Positions 1 through 7,897 of a DNA stretch of 34,039 nt are shown piece after piece; the stretch's first letter is position 1; each line of letters opens with the position of its first letter. The DNA comes from Oscillospiraceae bacterium (lineage in GTDB: Bacteria > Bacillota_A > Clostridia > Oscillospirales > Oscillospiraceae). The stretch spans positions 1 through 34,039 of the forward strand of contig JAGBAI010000067.1 in assembly GCA_017939025.1 (NCBI GenBank), read 5' to 3'. Under the pieces are notes generated by a model. It had not been told where the DNA came from, searched no databases, and saw only the letters and a list, made by a program, of their open reading frames with translations. Position numbers and translations under genes: made by a program.

Positions 1-297
1 GATAAAGACCATATCCGTGCCTTCCAGAGCCTTGGCAATGGCAGCCCGGGATTCCTCAGCGGACTTCTTGCCGATCTCGGGCTTGGAGCCTGCGCCCATA
101 CCACCGGTGAGCTTCTCACCGATCTGGATCTTGTTCTTGCAGATGGATTTATTCAGATCCTGCTTATCAGTGTTCACGGCCACGAATTCCACGCCGTCCA
201 CACCAGCTTCGATCATTCTGTTGATAACATTGTTGCCGGCGCCGCCGACACCGATCACTTTGATTTTTACAACGCGATCCTGTAAACTCTCGGACAT
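1..297 (-). CDS. ftsZ: Cell division protein FtsZ (N-terminal part, cut by window edge)
   Basis: Tubulin-like GTPase that forms the cytoplasmic Z-ring and recruits the divisome. Only the first 99 codons are inside the window. The N-terminus reads [20 protein letters not shown], with the GVGGAGNN nucleotide-binding loop at residues 16-23, then the conserved NTDKQDL and [12 protein letters not shown] stretches. The ATG at 297 is chosen because AGGAGG lies just upstream with good spacing. An in-frame ATG at 366 would add 23 residues but has no ribosome binding site and would sit only a few bases after the predicted transcription start. It is the last dcw gene visible, directly after ftsQ with no ftsA between, and has its own promoter in the 165-bp gap. 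Identity is certain; the C-terminal tail is not visible. Confidence 0.97.
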   Translation of the reverse strand, partial: MSESLQDRVVKIKVIGVGGAGNNVINRMIEAGVDGVEFVAVNTDKQDLNKSICKNKIQIGEKLTGGMGAGSKPEIGKKSAEESRAAIAKALEGTDMVFI

Positions 298-375
298 ATT
301 GCTCTTCCTCCTATGTATCTGTTCGCTGTCGCGCTTTTCACGCTTACGATTTGAATTTTTACTCATGCTCTTTAC

Positions 376-404
376 ATTCTATCCTTTATTTTGAAATTGG
401 TCAA
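376..404 (-). promoter_or_regulatory. Sigma-A-type promoter for ftsZ
   Basis: On the minus strand: -35 TTGACC (399-404), 17-bp spacer, -10 TAGAAT (376-381). Expected start near 369, giving a leader of about 70 nt before the ftsZ ATG. It lies in the AT-rich ftsQ-ftsZ gap. It would allow ftsZ expression independent of the upstream dcw promoter. Confidence 0.7.
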
Positions 405-462
405 TAGAAAATCTTCAATTAAAGTAAAATATTTACAAAATAATTACATTTTCCGGTAGACC

Positions 463-1710
463 TTAAGCAAACGGTGTATATCCCACCTGGTCAGGCCAGA
501 TGGTAAAGCTGATGTCCAGAATTCCGGACTGGTAATCGCTCATCTGCAGGATCACATCGTTCATACAGGTAATTTTATACTCCAGATTGGCAGTATCTCC
601 CAGATTCACCTGGTAGCGGGTACCATACCAAAGGATAATATCCTCCAGCCGGGATACATCCACACTGGCAGCAGAACCAACGATATCGTTAGCCTCCAGT
701 GCCTGCAAAATCTGAAGGGCGGCTGCCAGGCGTTGGGCATTGGTCTGGGTCACAGGAACCGGCTGACCGGCGTTGGGATCCCCTTCGGGATAAGTTTCCG
801 TAGAAACGGTCTCCACAGCAATGCCAATGGTATCGGGAACCGGGCTTTCCAGCTGTACACCCAGAACCTGGGTATGGTTGGCAGCCTTGCTGCCAGTACC
901 TGCCTCTACGACACGTCCATCGGAGTTGATCAGCCACCAGGCCTCATTCTGATCCTTGATGGCGTAAACCACATCATCCTCTTCGATGATAATATTGACA
1001 GTACCGGGTAATTTTATACCGAAACGCACCGTATCTACATAGGGAAGATTGGCTTTTATCAGCGCACCCGCTCTGGGGCGGCTGAATGTCAGCAGATTGT
1101 CACCAGGCTCGGTGGTAGTCTTCTTCTGAATGCCGGAGGCCTTTTCAATCACATAGGGATCATATACCTCCGCACCGGAAATGGTAATATGCTCCACCTT
1201 AAAAAACACGGCCAGACTCATAACCACCGCTGCCACCACTGCCGTAATGGTGACCAGCTGAACCAGCAGACGGTTTCGGTTAAAGGCTTGGGGCTGGGTA
1301 TAGATCACCGCCGGAGTCGGCTGCTTGGGGCGGTTGCTTTTTTTCTTCTTTTTCTCCGTATTTTTCTTTGCGGTCTTTTGAATGGCATCACCCACTGCAG
1401 TTACTGCATTTTTTCTGGGCTTGGAATTGCCATAAGAACGCTTCTTGGCACCGATATCCTCCGGATCCGGTTTTTTGGGCGGACGCTGGCCTTTGCCGGG
1501 ATCCTGCTTTTTCCTTGCCGGAGCTTTCTTTTTCAGCGGAACGGTCTTGCCCGTAGATTTCTTTTCGGCAGGTTTCTTCCGGGGACGGAAGGTTTCTTCC
1601 TTCGTTTGGGATTTAGCCGTACGCTGGGCGTCCGCTGGAGATCCCTCCCTGTGTACCGGGCGAGACTTCGGGGGCGTATCCGCTTCCCGGTTCTTTTGTG
1701 TTGTATCCAT
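463..1710 (-). CDS. ftsQ: Cell division protein FtsQ/DivIB with long basic N-terminal tail
   Basis: Bitopic divisome protein (415 aa) that in known systems partners with FtsL and FtsB/DivIC at the septum. Three parts are visible. Residues 1-145 are a low-complexity Lys/Arg/Pro-rich cytoplasmic region with several KKK runs. A single membrane helix follows at about 148-170. The extracytoplasmic part starts with a POTRA-like domain (about 172-240, KVEHITISGAEVYDP) and continues with a beta-rich FtsQ/DivIB domain. The cytoplasmic tail is far longer than the roughly 20-30 residues of Bacillus DivIB. The gene follows murG by 25 bp and precedes ftsZ; murB, often found here, is absent. The ATG at 1710 has an AGGAGGAACG ribosome binding site. 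Family assignment rests on position, topology and POTRA-like sequence. Confidence 0.9.
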   Translation of the reverse strand: MDTTQKNREADTPPKSRPVHREGSPADAQRTAKSQTKEETFRPRKKPAEKKSTGKTVPLKKKAPARKKQDPGKGQRPPKKPDPEDIGAKKRSYGNSKPRKNAVTAVGDAIQKTAKKNTEKKKKKSNRPKQPTPAVIYTQPQAFNRNRLLVQLVTITAVVAAVVMSLAVFFKVEHITISGAEVYDPYVIEKASGIQKKTTTEPGDNLLTFSRPRAGALIKANLPYVDTVRFGIKLPGTVNIIIEEDDVVYAIKDQNEAWWLINSDGRVVEAGTGSKAANHTQVLGVQLESPVPDTIGIAVETVSTETYPEGDPNAGQPVPVTQTNAQRLAAALQILQALEANDIVGSAASVDVSRLEDIILWYGTRYQVNLGDTANLEYKITCMNDVILQMSDYQSGILDISFTIWPDQVGYTPFA

Positions 1711-1735
1711 TTATCGTTCCTCCTGGGAATGGGGG

Positions 1736-2857
1736 TTAGTGCTTCGTCAGTTCCTCCACGATCTGGCAAATCCGTTCTGTGGAATCCAGCCGCACCATGG
1801 CACGCAGCTTCCGGGACATGCCAGAGCGCAGTTCTTCATCGTCCAGAAGCGCCTTCACCTGTGCATACATTTTTTCAGGTGTGCAGTCCTTTTCCAGCAT
1901 CACCACGGCGCCGCCGCCCTCTTCCAGAACACGGGCGTTCTTTTCCTGGTGATTATTGGTCACATTGGGAGAGGGCACCAGAATACAGGGGGTTCCGGAT
2001 GCTGCAATTTCATTGCAGGTGGCACTGCCGGCCCGGCCAATGACCACATCTGCCGCTGCCATAACTGTAGGCATGTTGTAAATATACTCCCGGATGTCAA
2101 TCTCCGGCACGTTTTCATAATCGACACCGTTGCCCTTTACCCGTTCAGGCATCCACGCTTTACCGAAACTTCCGGTGGCATGGATATGGGTGAAGGGGAA
2201 GCCATCCTTCTGTTCCAGAGGCATCATATCCGCCATAGTCTCGTTCATGACCTTGGCTCCCTGGCTGCCGAAGGCGGAAACCACCACATGGCCCCTTAGA
2301 CCCAGCTCCGCCCGGGCCGCTTCTTTGGTGGTATAGAGGAATTCCTGCCGAAGGGGCATGCCAACTACTTCCACCTTTTCCGGGTGTTTATAATGATTCA
2401 CACTTTCGTCAAAGGCCACCAGAACCCGGTCTGCTTTGCTGGCAGCCATTTTGGTGGTAACTCCCGGCAGGGCATTGGCCTCATGGACACAGGTAGGGAT
2501 CCCCAGGGACTGGGCCGCATACAGCGCCGGGAAGCTGGCATAGCCGCCGGTACCGATAACCGCATCAGGCTTAAATTCCCGGAAAGTGCGCTTGCATTCC
2601 TTCACAGCATCCAGAACGCACTTGACTGCGTGAAGATTCTGCCTGATGCCCTTCATATTCAATTTCCGGCTCAGACCGGAACCGGGCAGACATTTCAGCT
2701 CATAGCCAGCCTGGGGCACCAGTTTTTCTTCCATATGGCCGGTAGCACCAATGAACAGAATCCTGGCATCAGGATAGCGCTGCTTCATCATATCCGCAAC
2801 AGCAATGGCAGGATTGATATGTCCGGCAGTGCCACCGCAGGTAAAGATCAGATTCAT
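1736..2857 (-). CDS. murG: UDP-GlcNAc:lipid I GlcNAc transferase MurG
   Basis: Membrane-associated GT28 glycosyltransferase that adds GlcNAc to undecaprenyl-PP-MurNAc-pentapeptide, making lipid II on the inner face of the membrane. At 373 aa it is of normal length. Visible signatures are the G-loop GGTAGH (8-13), GTGGYAS, HEANALPG, the loop AFGSQGA, and the C-terminal UDP-binding block GRAGSATCNEIAASGTP followed by NNHQEKNA. The start ATG at 2857 overlaps the TGA of ftsW (ATGA), so the two are probably translationally coupled. Substrate comes from MraY in the same cluster. Identification is secure. Confidence 0.97.
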   Translation of the reverse strand: MNLIFTCGGTAGHINPAIAVADMMKQRYPDARILFIGATGHMEEKLVPQAGYELKCLPGSGLSRKLNMKGIRQNLHAVKCVLDAVKECKRTFREFKPDAVIGTGGYASFPALYAAQSLGIPTCVHEANALPGVTTKMAASKADRVLVAFDESVNHYKHPEKVEVVGMPLRQEFLYTTKEAARAELGLRGHVVVSAFGSQGAKVMNETMADMMPLEQKDGFPFTHIHATGSFGKAWMPERVKGNGVDYENVPEIDIREYIYNMPTVMAAADVVIGRAGSATCNEIAASGTPCILVPSPNVTNNHQEKNARVLEEGGGAVVMLEKDCTPEKMYAQVKALLDDEELRSGMSRKLRAMVRLDSTERICQIVEELTKH

Positions 2858-4011
2858 GTGATTTCCTCCTGAATTTTTCTATGATCCCGGTAACGGGATA
2901 TCTGTAAAACGATCCCCATTTCCCCCAGATTCACCGCCAACGCTGTGCCGCCATAGGAGAAAAAGGGCAGCGCAATGCCGGTAGAGGGAAGCAGGTTCGT
3001 GACTACGCAAAGGTTAAGAATGGTCTGTACAGCGATCAGCGTCACCAATCCCGAAGCCAGAACTGTAGAAAACCGGTCCCGGGCATGAAGTGCGATCCAA
3101 TAGCCCCGCAGGATGGTCAGAGAAAACAACGCCATAATTCCCACCACACCCAGAAGGCCCAGTTCTTCGCAGCAGATCGCAAAGATATAATCGTTGTATT
3201 GAAACGGTAAATAAAGATATTTCTGCCGGGATTTTCCAAATCCCAGACCAAACACGCCGCCGGAACCGATGGCGTACAGGGATTGCAGGATCTGATAACC
3301 GGTATCACCCGGATCCTGCTCCGGATGGAGCCATGCGGTGACCCGGTCACCGGCATAGCCCATAAGGGTAATGTAAACTACCACAAACACTGCCGCCGCA
3401 CCGGCACCCGCCATGAGCCATTTGGGGCTGGTGCCCGCCACGAACATCATCACCACTGCCACCATGCCCATAAGCATGATGGCAGATAAATGCTTTTCCA
3501 GCGCCAGGGGAACCAAAATGCCCATCAGGGTCATACCAAATCCCAGCACACCGTAACGAAACTGTCTTGCGTCCTGACCGTAATTCCGGGTCAGGCGGGC
3601 AAATAACAAAATCATGGTAAACTTTGCTACCTCGGAGGGCTGAAACTGGATCCCGGCAATGTTGATCCAGCGTTTTGCACCATTGACCTCCTGCCCGATA
3701 ATCAGCACACTGAGCAGCAATATGATGCTGATACCATACAGCGGCCAGGCAAGCCGGTACCACAACTGCGGCGGGATCCGGCTGAAAAAATACATGGCAA
3801 TCAGGCCAATGGCAGCACAGACTGCCTGTTTTTGCAGATATTTGGTAGAAATTTCATAGCTGGTATCGTACTCACTTTGGGCATAGCTGGCAGAATACAG
3901 CATTGTAAGGCCCACAACCAGCAAAAGCAACACCAGAAATAAGAAGGGATAGTCAACACTTGCCGCCATACGGCGTTCCTCTTTGGCAGGAAGCTTCCGC
4001 TCCGATGCCAT
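2854..4011 (-). CDS. ftsW: SEDS-family septal glycosyltransferase FtsW/SpoVE
   Basis: Polytopic SEDS protein (385 aa) that polymerises lipid II with a cognate class B PBP; the PBP encoded upstream in this cluster is the likely partner. About ten hydrophobic segments are visible. Typical SEDS motifs are GAKRWINIAGIQFQPSE, the QSLYAIGSGGVFGLGFGKSR stretch, and LPSTGIALPFFSYGGTA near the C-terminus. The ATG at 4011 is chosen over an in-frame start 19 codons upstream because GGAAGGAG precedes it. Its 3' end overlaps murG. It follows mraY directly, where murD normally intervenes. Whether it serves vegetative division (FtsW) or spore cortex (SpoVE) cannot be told from sequence alone. Confidence 0.93.
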   Translation of the reverse strand: MASERKLPAKEERRMAASVDYPFLFLVLLLLVVGLTMLYSASYAQSEYDTSYEISTKYLQKQAVCAAIGLIAMYFFSRIPPQLWYRLAWPLYGISIILLLSVLIIGQEVNGAKRWINIAGIQFQPSEVAKFTMILLFARLTRNYGQDARQFRYGVLGFGMTLMGILVPLALEKHLSAIMLMGMVAVVMMFVAGTSPKWLMAGAGAAAVFVVVYITLMGYAGDRVTAWLHPEQDPGDTGYQILQSLYAIGSGGVFGLGFGKSRQKYLYLPFQYNDYIFAICCEELGLLGVVGIMALFSLTILRGYWIALHARDRFSTVLASGLVTLIAVQTILNLCVVTNLLPSTGIALPFFSYGGTALAVNLGEMGIVLQISRYRDHRKIQEEIT

Positions 4012-4046
4012 AGAATACTCCTTCCCTATTACGCGATTGCGGATGC

Positions 4047-4066
4047 GGGAGAGCAAAGGCCCTCCC
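4047..4066 (-). promoter_or_regulatory. Hairpin in the mraY-ftsW gap
   Basis: The minus-strand transcript can form an 8-bp stem with a 4-nt loop (GGGAGGGC / GCUCUCCC, one G-U pair) between mraY and the ftsW ribosome binding site. No T-tract follows, so it is unlikely to be an intrinsic terminator. It sits where murD is found in many dcw clusters. Function is unknown: mRNA processing, stability, or chance. Confidence 0.4.
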
Positions 4067-4074
4067 AACAGGAT

Positions 4075-5049
4075 TCAGATAAACAGCCCGCCAATACCGA
4101 ACCAGGCCAGAACACAGGCTGCTGCGGTAACGGCAGTAAAGACCAGAACGATCTTGACTTCCTTCCAGCCGCACATTTCAAAATGATGGTGAATCGGAGA
4201 CATTTTAAACAGCCGCTTACCGTGGGTCAGTTTGAAATAACCTACCTGCAATATCACGGACAGAGTCTCACAGATGTAAATGATTCCGACAAAAATCAGA
4301 ATCAGGGGCATCTCCAATGCAAAAGCCAGGGCGCAGACCACACCACCCAGGAACAGGCTGCCGGTGTCGCCCATAAACACCTTGGCAGGATGCCAGTTGT
4401 AGAACAGGTAGGCAATCAGACCGCCAACCAGCGTTGCAGGCAGCAATGCCAGATCAAATTTGCCCAGTGCCACAGAGGCGGCGGTAAAGAAGATCATGAC
4501 CGGGATGGTCACACTGCCGCAGAGGCCGTCGACACCGTCGGTCAGATTCACCGCGTTGACACAGCCTACCATAACAAACATGGCAAAGAAAATGTACAGG
4601 ATCGGATGCAGCTGGAAGCTGACATTAAAGAAAGGAATGTACAGGTGGGTATCCATGCCTGCCTTATACATGGCGTACAGGAACAGGGCAGAAACCGCCA
4701 TCTGCAGCATAGCCTTCTGCAAAGAAGTCAGGCCCAGATTGCGCTTGTATTTCAGCTTGGTAAAGTCATCCAGGAAACCAATAAAACCATAGCACAGAGC
4801 AAGTCCCAGCACGAAAAACACCGTCGGATCCTGCACCACAAAAGCGCTGAGACCAATGACCACCACGGAGGCGGCTATAAACATCAGTCCACCCATCATG
4901 GGAGTACCTGCCTTATAATTATGCCAGGTAGGGCCGCTTTCCCGGATAGACTGGCCCGCCTTAATAGCCCGGAGCACAGGGATGATCAGCCGGCCAAAAA
5001 GCAGAGACAGCACAAAAGCAAAGGCTGCTGCAACAAAGAGTTTCATCAT
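4075..5049 (-). CDS. mraY: Phospho-MurNAc-pentapeptide translocase MraY
   Basis: Polytopic enzyme (324 aa, normal length) that transfers phospho-MurNAc-pentapeptide from UDP to undecaprenyl phosphate, giving lipid I. Diagnostic motifs are the aspartate pair in GFLDDFTK (91-98), NLTDGVDGL (168-176), the MGDTGSLFLGG segment, and the cytoplasmic HHHFEMCGWKE loop near 287-297. About ten hydrophobic helices are present. The start ATG at 5049 follows an AGGAGG-type site and lies 14 bp after murF. MurF makes its substrate and MurG uses its product, both encoded alongside. The early conserved segment with GTPMMGG is intact. Confidence 0.97.
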   Translation of the reverse strand: MMKLFVAAAFAFVLSLLFGRLIIPVLRAIKAGQSIRESGPTWHNYKAGTPMMGGLMFIAASVVVIGLSAFVVQDPTVFFVLGLALCYGFIGFLDDFTKLKYKRNLGLTSLQKAMLQMAVSALFLYAMYKAGMDTHLYIPFFNVSFQLHPILYIFFAMFVMVGCVNAVNLTDGVDGLCGSVTIPVMIFFTAASVALGKFDLALLPATLVGGLIAYLFYNWHPAKVFMGDTGSLFLGGVVCALAFALEMPLILIFVGIIYICETLSVILQVGYFKLTHGKRLFKMSPIHHHFEMCGWKEVKIVLVFTAVTAAACVLAWFGIGGLFI

Positions 5050-5063
5050 ATGGATTTCCTCCC

Positions 5064-6422
5064 TTATTTTATATCTTTCAGGAATTCTTCCAGTACCAGT
5101 TCCAGGTGCATGCCGTGGCTTGCCTTGAACAACAGCACATCGCCAGGCTTGGCATAGCGTTTCAGCGCCCGGGCCATTTCCATCCGATCATCAAATGCCC
5201 AGGCCATATTTTCCGGCATGCCGCCGGTGCAGATGCCGTCCATGACCCGTCCGGCATGGGGACCGTAGGCAAAGACCATGTCCGCCTTTTCAGCAGCGAT
5301 CCGGCCTACCTTATAATGCTCCGCCTGAGCGCAGTCGCCCAGCTCCAGCATATCGCCCAGCACCGCAATGCGCCGACCGGGCCGGTTGCCCAGAACGCCC
5401 AGAGCTGCCGCCATGGATTCCGGGCCTGCGTTGTAACAGTCCTTAATAATGGTATATTCTCCGGCTTTAAAAATCTCTTGGCGGCCGGACATATTCTGGA
5501 AGGATGCCAGACTTTCACTGATCCGTTCAGAGGACACTGCCAGCTTCAGCGCCACGGAAATTGCCGCCATGGCATCACCCACATAGTGTTCACCTTCCAG
5601 CTCCATGGCAACAGGAATGGACAGCTTTCCTGCTGTTGCCGTAAAGCGCAGAACATCGCCCTCCTGCCGGACATCGGAGGCCTGAACATCGCAGCCTTCG
5701 CTCTGGCCGAAATAGGTGATCCGCTGCTGGGGCTTCCGGTCCAGATACCGCAGAAGGGTATCGTCACCGTTTAACAATAGCATACCATTGGGACTCATGC
5801 CCTCAATGATCTCCATTTTGGCCTCCCGGATGCCGATCTGGGAACCCAGAAATTCAATGTGCATGATACCGATATTAATAATCACCGCAATATCCGGATA
5901 GGCGATTTGGGAAAGATAGGCAATCTCCCGGAAATGGTTCATACCCATTTCCAGAACCGCCACCTCTGTATCCAGAGGCATCCCCAGAATTGCCATGGGC
6001 ATACCGATATCGTTGTTGTGATTGGCAGGGGTCTTGCTGACTTTAAACGTACTGCTTAAGACAGAAGCAATCATTTCCTTGGTGGTGGACTTACCTACAG
6101 AACCGGTGACCGCCACCACTTTGGCACCGATGCGCTTTAATTCCTCCCGGGCAATATCACCCAGGGCGGTACGGGGGTCGTCCACATAGATGGCAGGATA
6201 ATCCCCTACCTTTCGGGTGCACAGCACTGCTGCTGCCCCCTTTTCCATGGCTGCGGGGATAAAATCATGCCCGTCTCTCGCGCCCTGGAGTACAATGAAC
6301 AGCTGACCGGGTTTGATCACCCGGGTATCATTATTGGCACCGATGAATTCCACATCGGCATACTTTTCTTCTACGGTGCCGCCGCACCATTTTGCCGCCT
6401 GGCGGAGCGTTATAGTAGCCAT
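5064..6422 (-). CDS. murF: UDP-MurNAc-tripeptide:D-Ala-D-Ala ligase MurF
   Basis: Cytoplasmic Mur ligase (452 aa) that adds D-Ala-D-Ala to the UDP-MurNAc-tripeptide, completing the pentapeptide. Seen: an N-terminal substrate domain (about 1-95), the ATP loop TGSVGKST (106-113), the NHNNDIGMP block, the EMGMNH motif, and the C-terminal DCYNAGPESM segment that corresponds to the family DAYNANP motif. The gene begins 1 bp after the murE stop, which suggests coupled translation. All key ligase motifs are present and the length is standard. It lies in the usual murE-murF-mraY order. Confidence 0.96.
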   Translation of the reverse strand: MATITLRQAAKWCGGTVEEKYADVEFIGANNDTRVIKPGQLFIVLQGARDGHDFIPAAMEKGAAAVLCTRKVGDYPAIYVDDPRTALGDIAREELKRIGAKVVAVTGSVGKSTTKEMIASVLSSTFKVSKTPANHNNDIGMPMAILGMPLDTEVAVLEMGMNHFREIAYLSQIAYPDIAVIINIGIMHIEFLGSQIGIREAKMEIIEGMSPNGMLLLNGDDTLLRYLDRKPQQRITYFGQSEGCDVQASDVRQEGDVLRFTATAGKLSIPVAMELEGEHYVGDAMAAISVALKLAVSSERISESLASFQNMSGRQEIFKAGEYTIIKDCYNAGPESMAAALGVLGNRPGRRIAVLGDMLELGDCAQAEHYKVGRIAAEKADMVFAYGPHAGRVMDGICTGGMPENMAWAFDDRMEMARALKRYAKPGDVLLFKASHGMHLELVLEEFLKDIK

Positions 6423-6423
6423 A

Positions 6424-7875
6424 TCAGTTCCTCAATTCCTGCAGGTGGGCTGCAACCTCTTCCCGTTCATCCAGATGGTACTTGTGGCCTCCGATATCCT
6501 GATAAGTTTCGTGGCCTTTTCCTGCAAGTACAATTATATCATCTTTTTTCGCAATGTCCATAGCATATCTGATGGCAGAGCGGCGATCTTCTATCACAAA
6601 ATATTCCCCATATTCCTTTTTTACCCCTTTTAGGATATCTTCAATGATGGACGTGGGGTTCTCCGTCCGGGGATTGTCGGAGGTGATGACGGCAATGTCC
6701 GAAAGCTTTACGCCAATTTCCCCCATAATGGGCCGCTTCATGGGATCCCGGTCACCGCCGCAGCCAAAGACCGCAATGACCCGGCCCTTGCAGAACCCCT
6801 TTACAGAAGACAGTACATTTTCCAGTCCGTCCGGGGTATGGGCATAGTCAATGAGAACGCTGTAAGGTGTGCCAGGAGTAGGTACCACCTCTACCCGGCC
6901 TTTAACACCTTGGGCATCCTTCAGCGCGTTGGCGCAGTCCGCCAGGGAAATTCCCAGCTGCTTCGCAATGCCCATAACGGTCAGAGCATTGTACACCGTG
7001 AATTTTCCGGGAATAGGCAGTTCCACTGCCGCTGCTTCTCCCTCACAGCAGGCTGTGAACCGGATTCCCTCAGCAAGCAGTTCCAGATCTTTGGCATACA
7101 GCCCCTTTTCCTGTTCCACAGAAGTAGTAAGTACCGGACAGGCGGCAGTATCCAGAATTCGCCCCGCATAGCTGTCATCCATGTTGACAACCGCCCTGTC
7201 ACACCGGCGAAACAGTTCTGCCTTGGCATCACAGTAAGCATCCATGGTTTTGTGGAAATCCAGATGATCTTCCGTCAGATTGGTAAAGGCTGCAATGTCA
7301 AAATGTGTGCCGCCGATGCGCTCCAGAGTCACCGCATGGCTGGAAACCTCCATCACCACATGGGTGCAGCCAGCGTCGCGCATCCTGGCAAAGAGGGCTT
7401 GCAAGTCAAAGCTCTCCGGAGTAGTCCGTTCGGTGGGAATCACCTCTTCCCCCACCATATTGGCCATGGTACCGATGAGGCCAACTTTGGCACCCAATAC
7501 CTTTTCCAGCACCTGCTTCAGCAGCAGCGTGGTGGAGGTTTTGCCATTGGTGCCGGTAACACCGATCATGGTCATGCTCTTTGCCGGATGGGAGAAGAAA
7601 TTGCATCCCAACAGAGCCAGCGCCAGCCGATCGGATTCCACCAGCACATAAGGAACAGCCCCCTCCGGTCTCTTCGCCGTGACCACCGCTGCAGCACCTT
7701 TGGAGAGGGCCATGGGAATGAATCGGTTTCCGTCAGAAGCAAATCCCGTCACCGCCACAAAGAGGCTTCCGGGGGTAACCTTCCGGGAATCATAGTGTAC
7801 ATCGCAAATTTCCAGTTCCAGATCCGCGGTACATTCCAATACCGGGATATCCTTGATCAGTTCCTTTAATTTCAT
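6424..7875 (-). CDS. murE: UDP-MurNAc-dipeptide ligase MurE, meso-DAP type
   Basis: Mur ligase (483 aa) adding the third stem-peptide residue. Visible are the ATP loop GVTGTNGKTS (105-114), the TTPES block (151-155), the Lys of the YCDAKAELF segment (about 218, the carbamylated lysine in this family), and DNPR at 400-403. DNPR is the established specificity motif for meso-diaminopimelate, whereas lysine-adding enzymes differ there. The wall is therefore predicted to be the direct meso-DAP type. The ATG at 7875 has a GGAGG site; the preceding PBP gene ends 22 bp upstream. Secure identification. Confidence 0.97.
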   Translation of the reverse strand: MKLKELIKDIPVLECTADLELEICDVHYDSRKVTPGSLFVAVTGFASDGNRFIPMALSKGAAAVVTAKRPEGAVPYVLVESDRLALALLGCNFFSHPAKSMTMIGVTGTNGKTSTTLLLKQVLEKVLGAKVGLIGTMANMVGEEVIPTERTTPESFDLQALFARMRDAGCTHVVMEVSSHAVTLERIGGTHFDIAAFTNLTEDHLDFHKTMDAYCDAKAELFRRCDRAVVNMDDSYAGRILDTAACPVLTTSVEQEKGLYAKDLELLAEGIRFTACCEGEAAAVELPIPGKFTVYNALTVMGIAKQLGISLADCANALKDAQGVKGRVEVVPTPGTPYSVLIDYAHTPDGLENVLSSVKGFCKGRVIAVFGCGGDRDPMKRPIMGEIGVKLSDIAVITSDNPRTENPTSIIEDILKGVKKEYGEYFVIEDRRSAIRYAMDIAKKDDIIVLAGKGHETYQDIGGHKYHLDEREEVAAHLQELRN

Positions 7876-7897
7876 CGGTATTCCTCCAAAATGGCTG

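Noticed and set aside
298..366. Upstream in-frame ATG for ftsZ
   Set aside because: No ribosome binding site and almost no leader; the ATG at 297 has AGGAGG. Kept only as a point to test.
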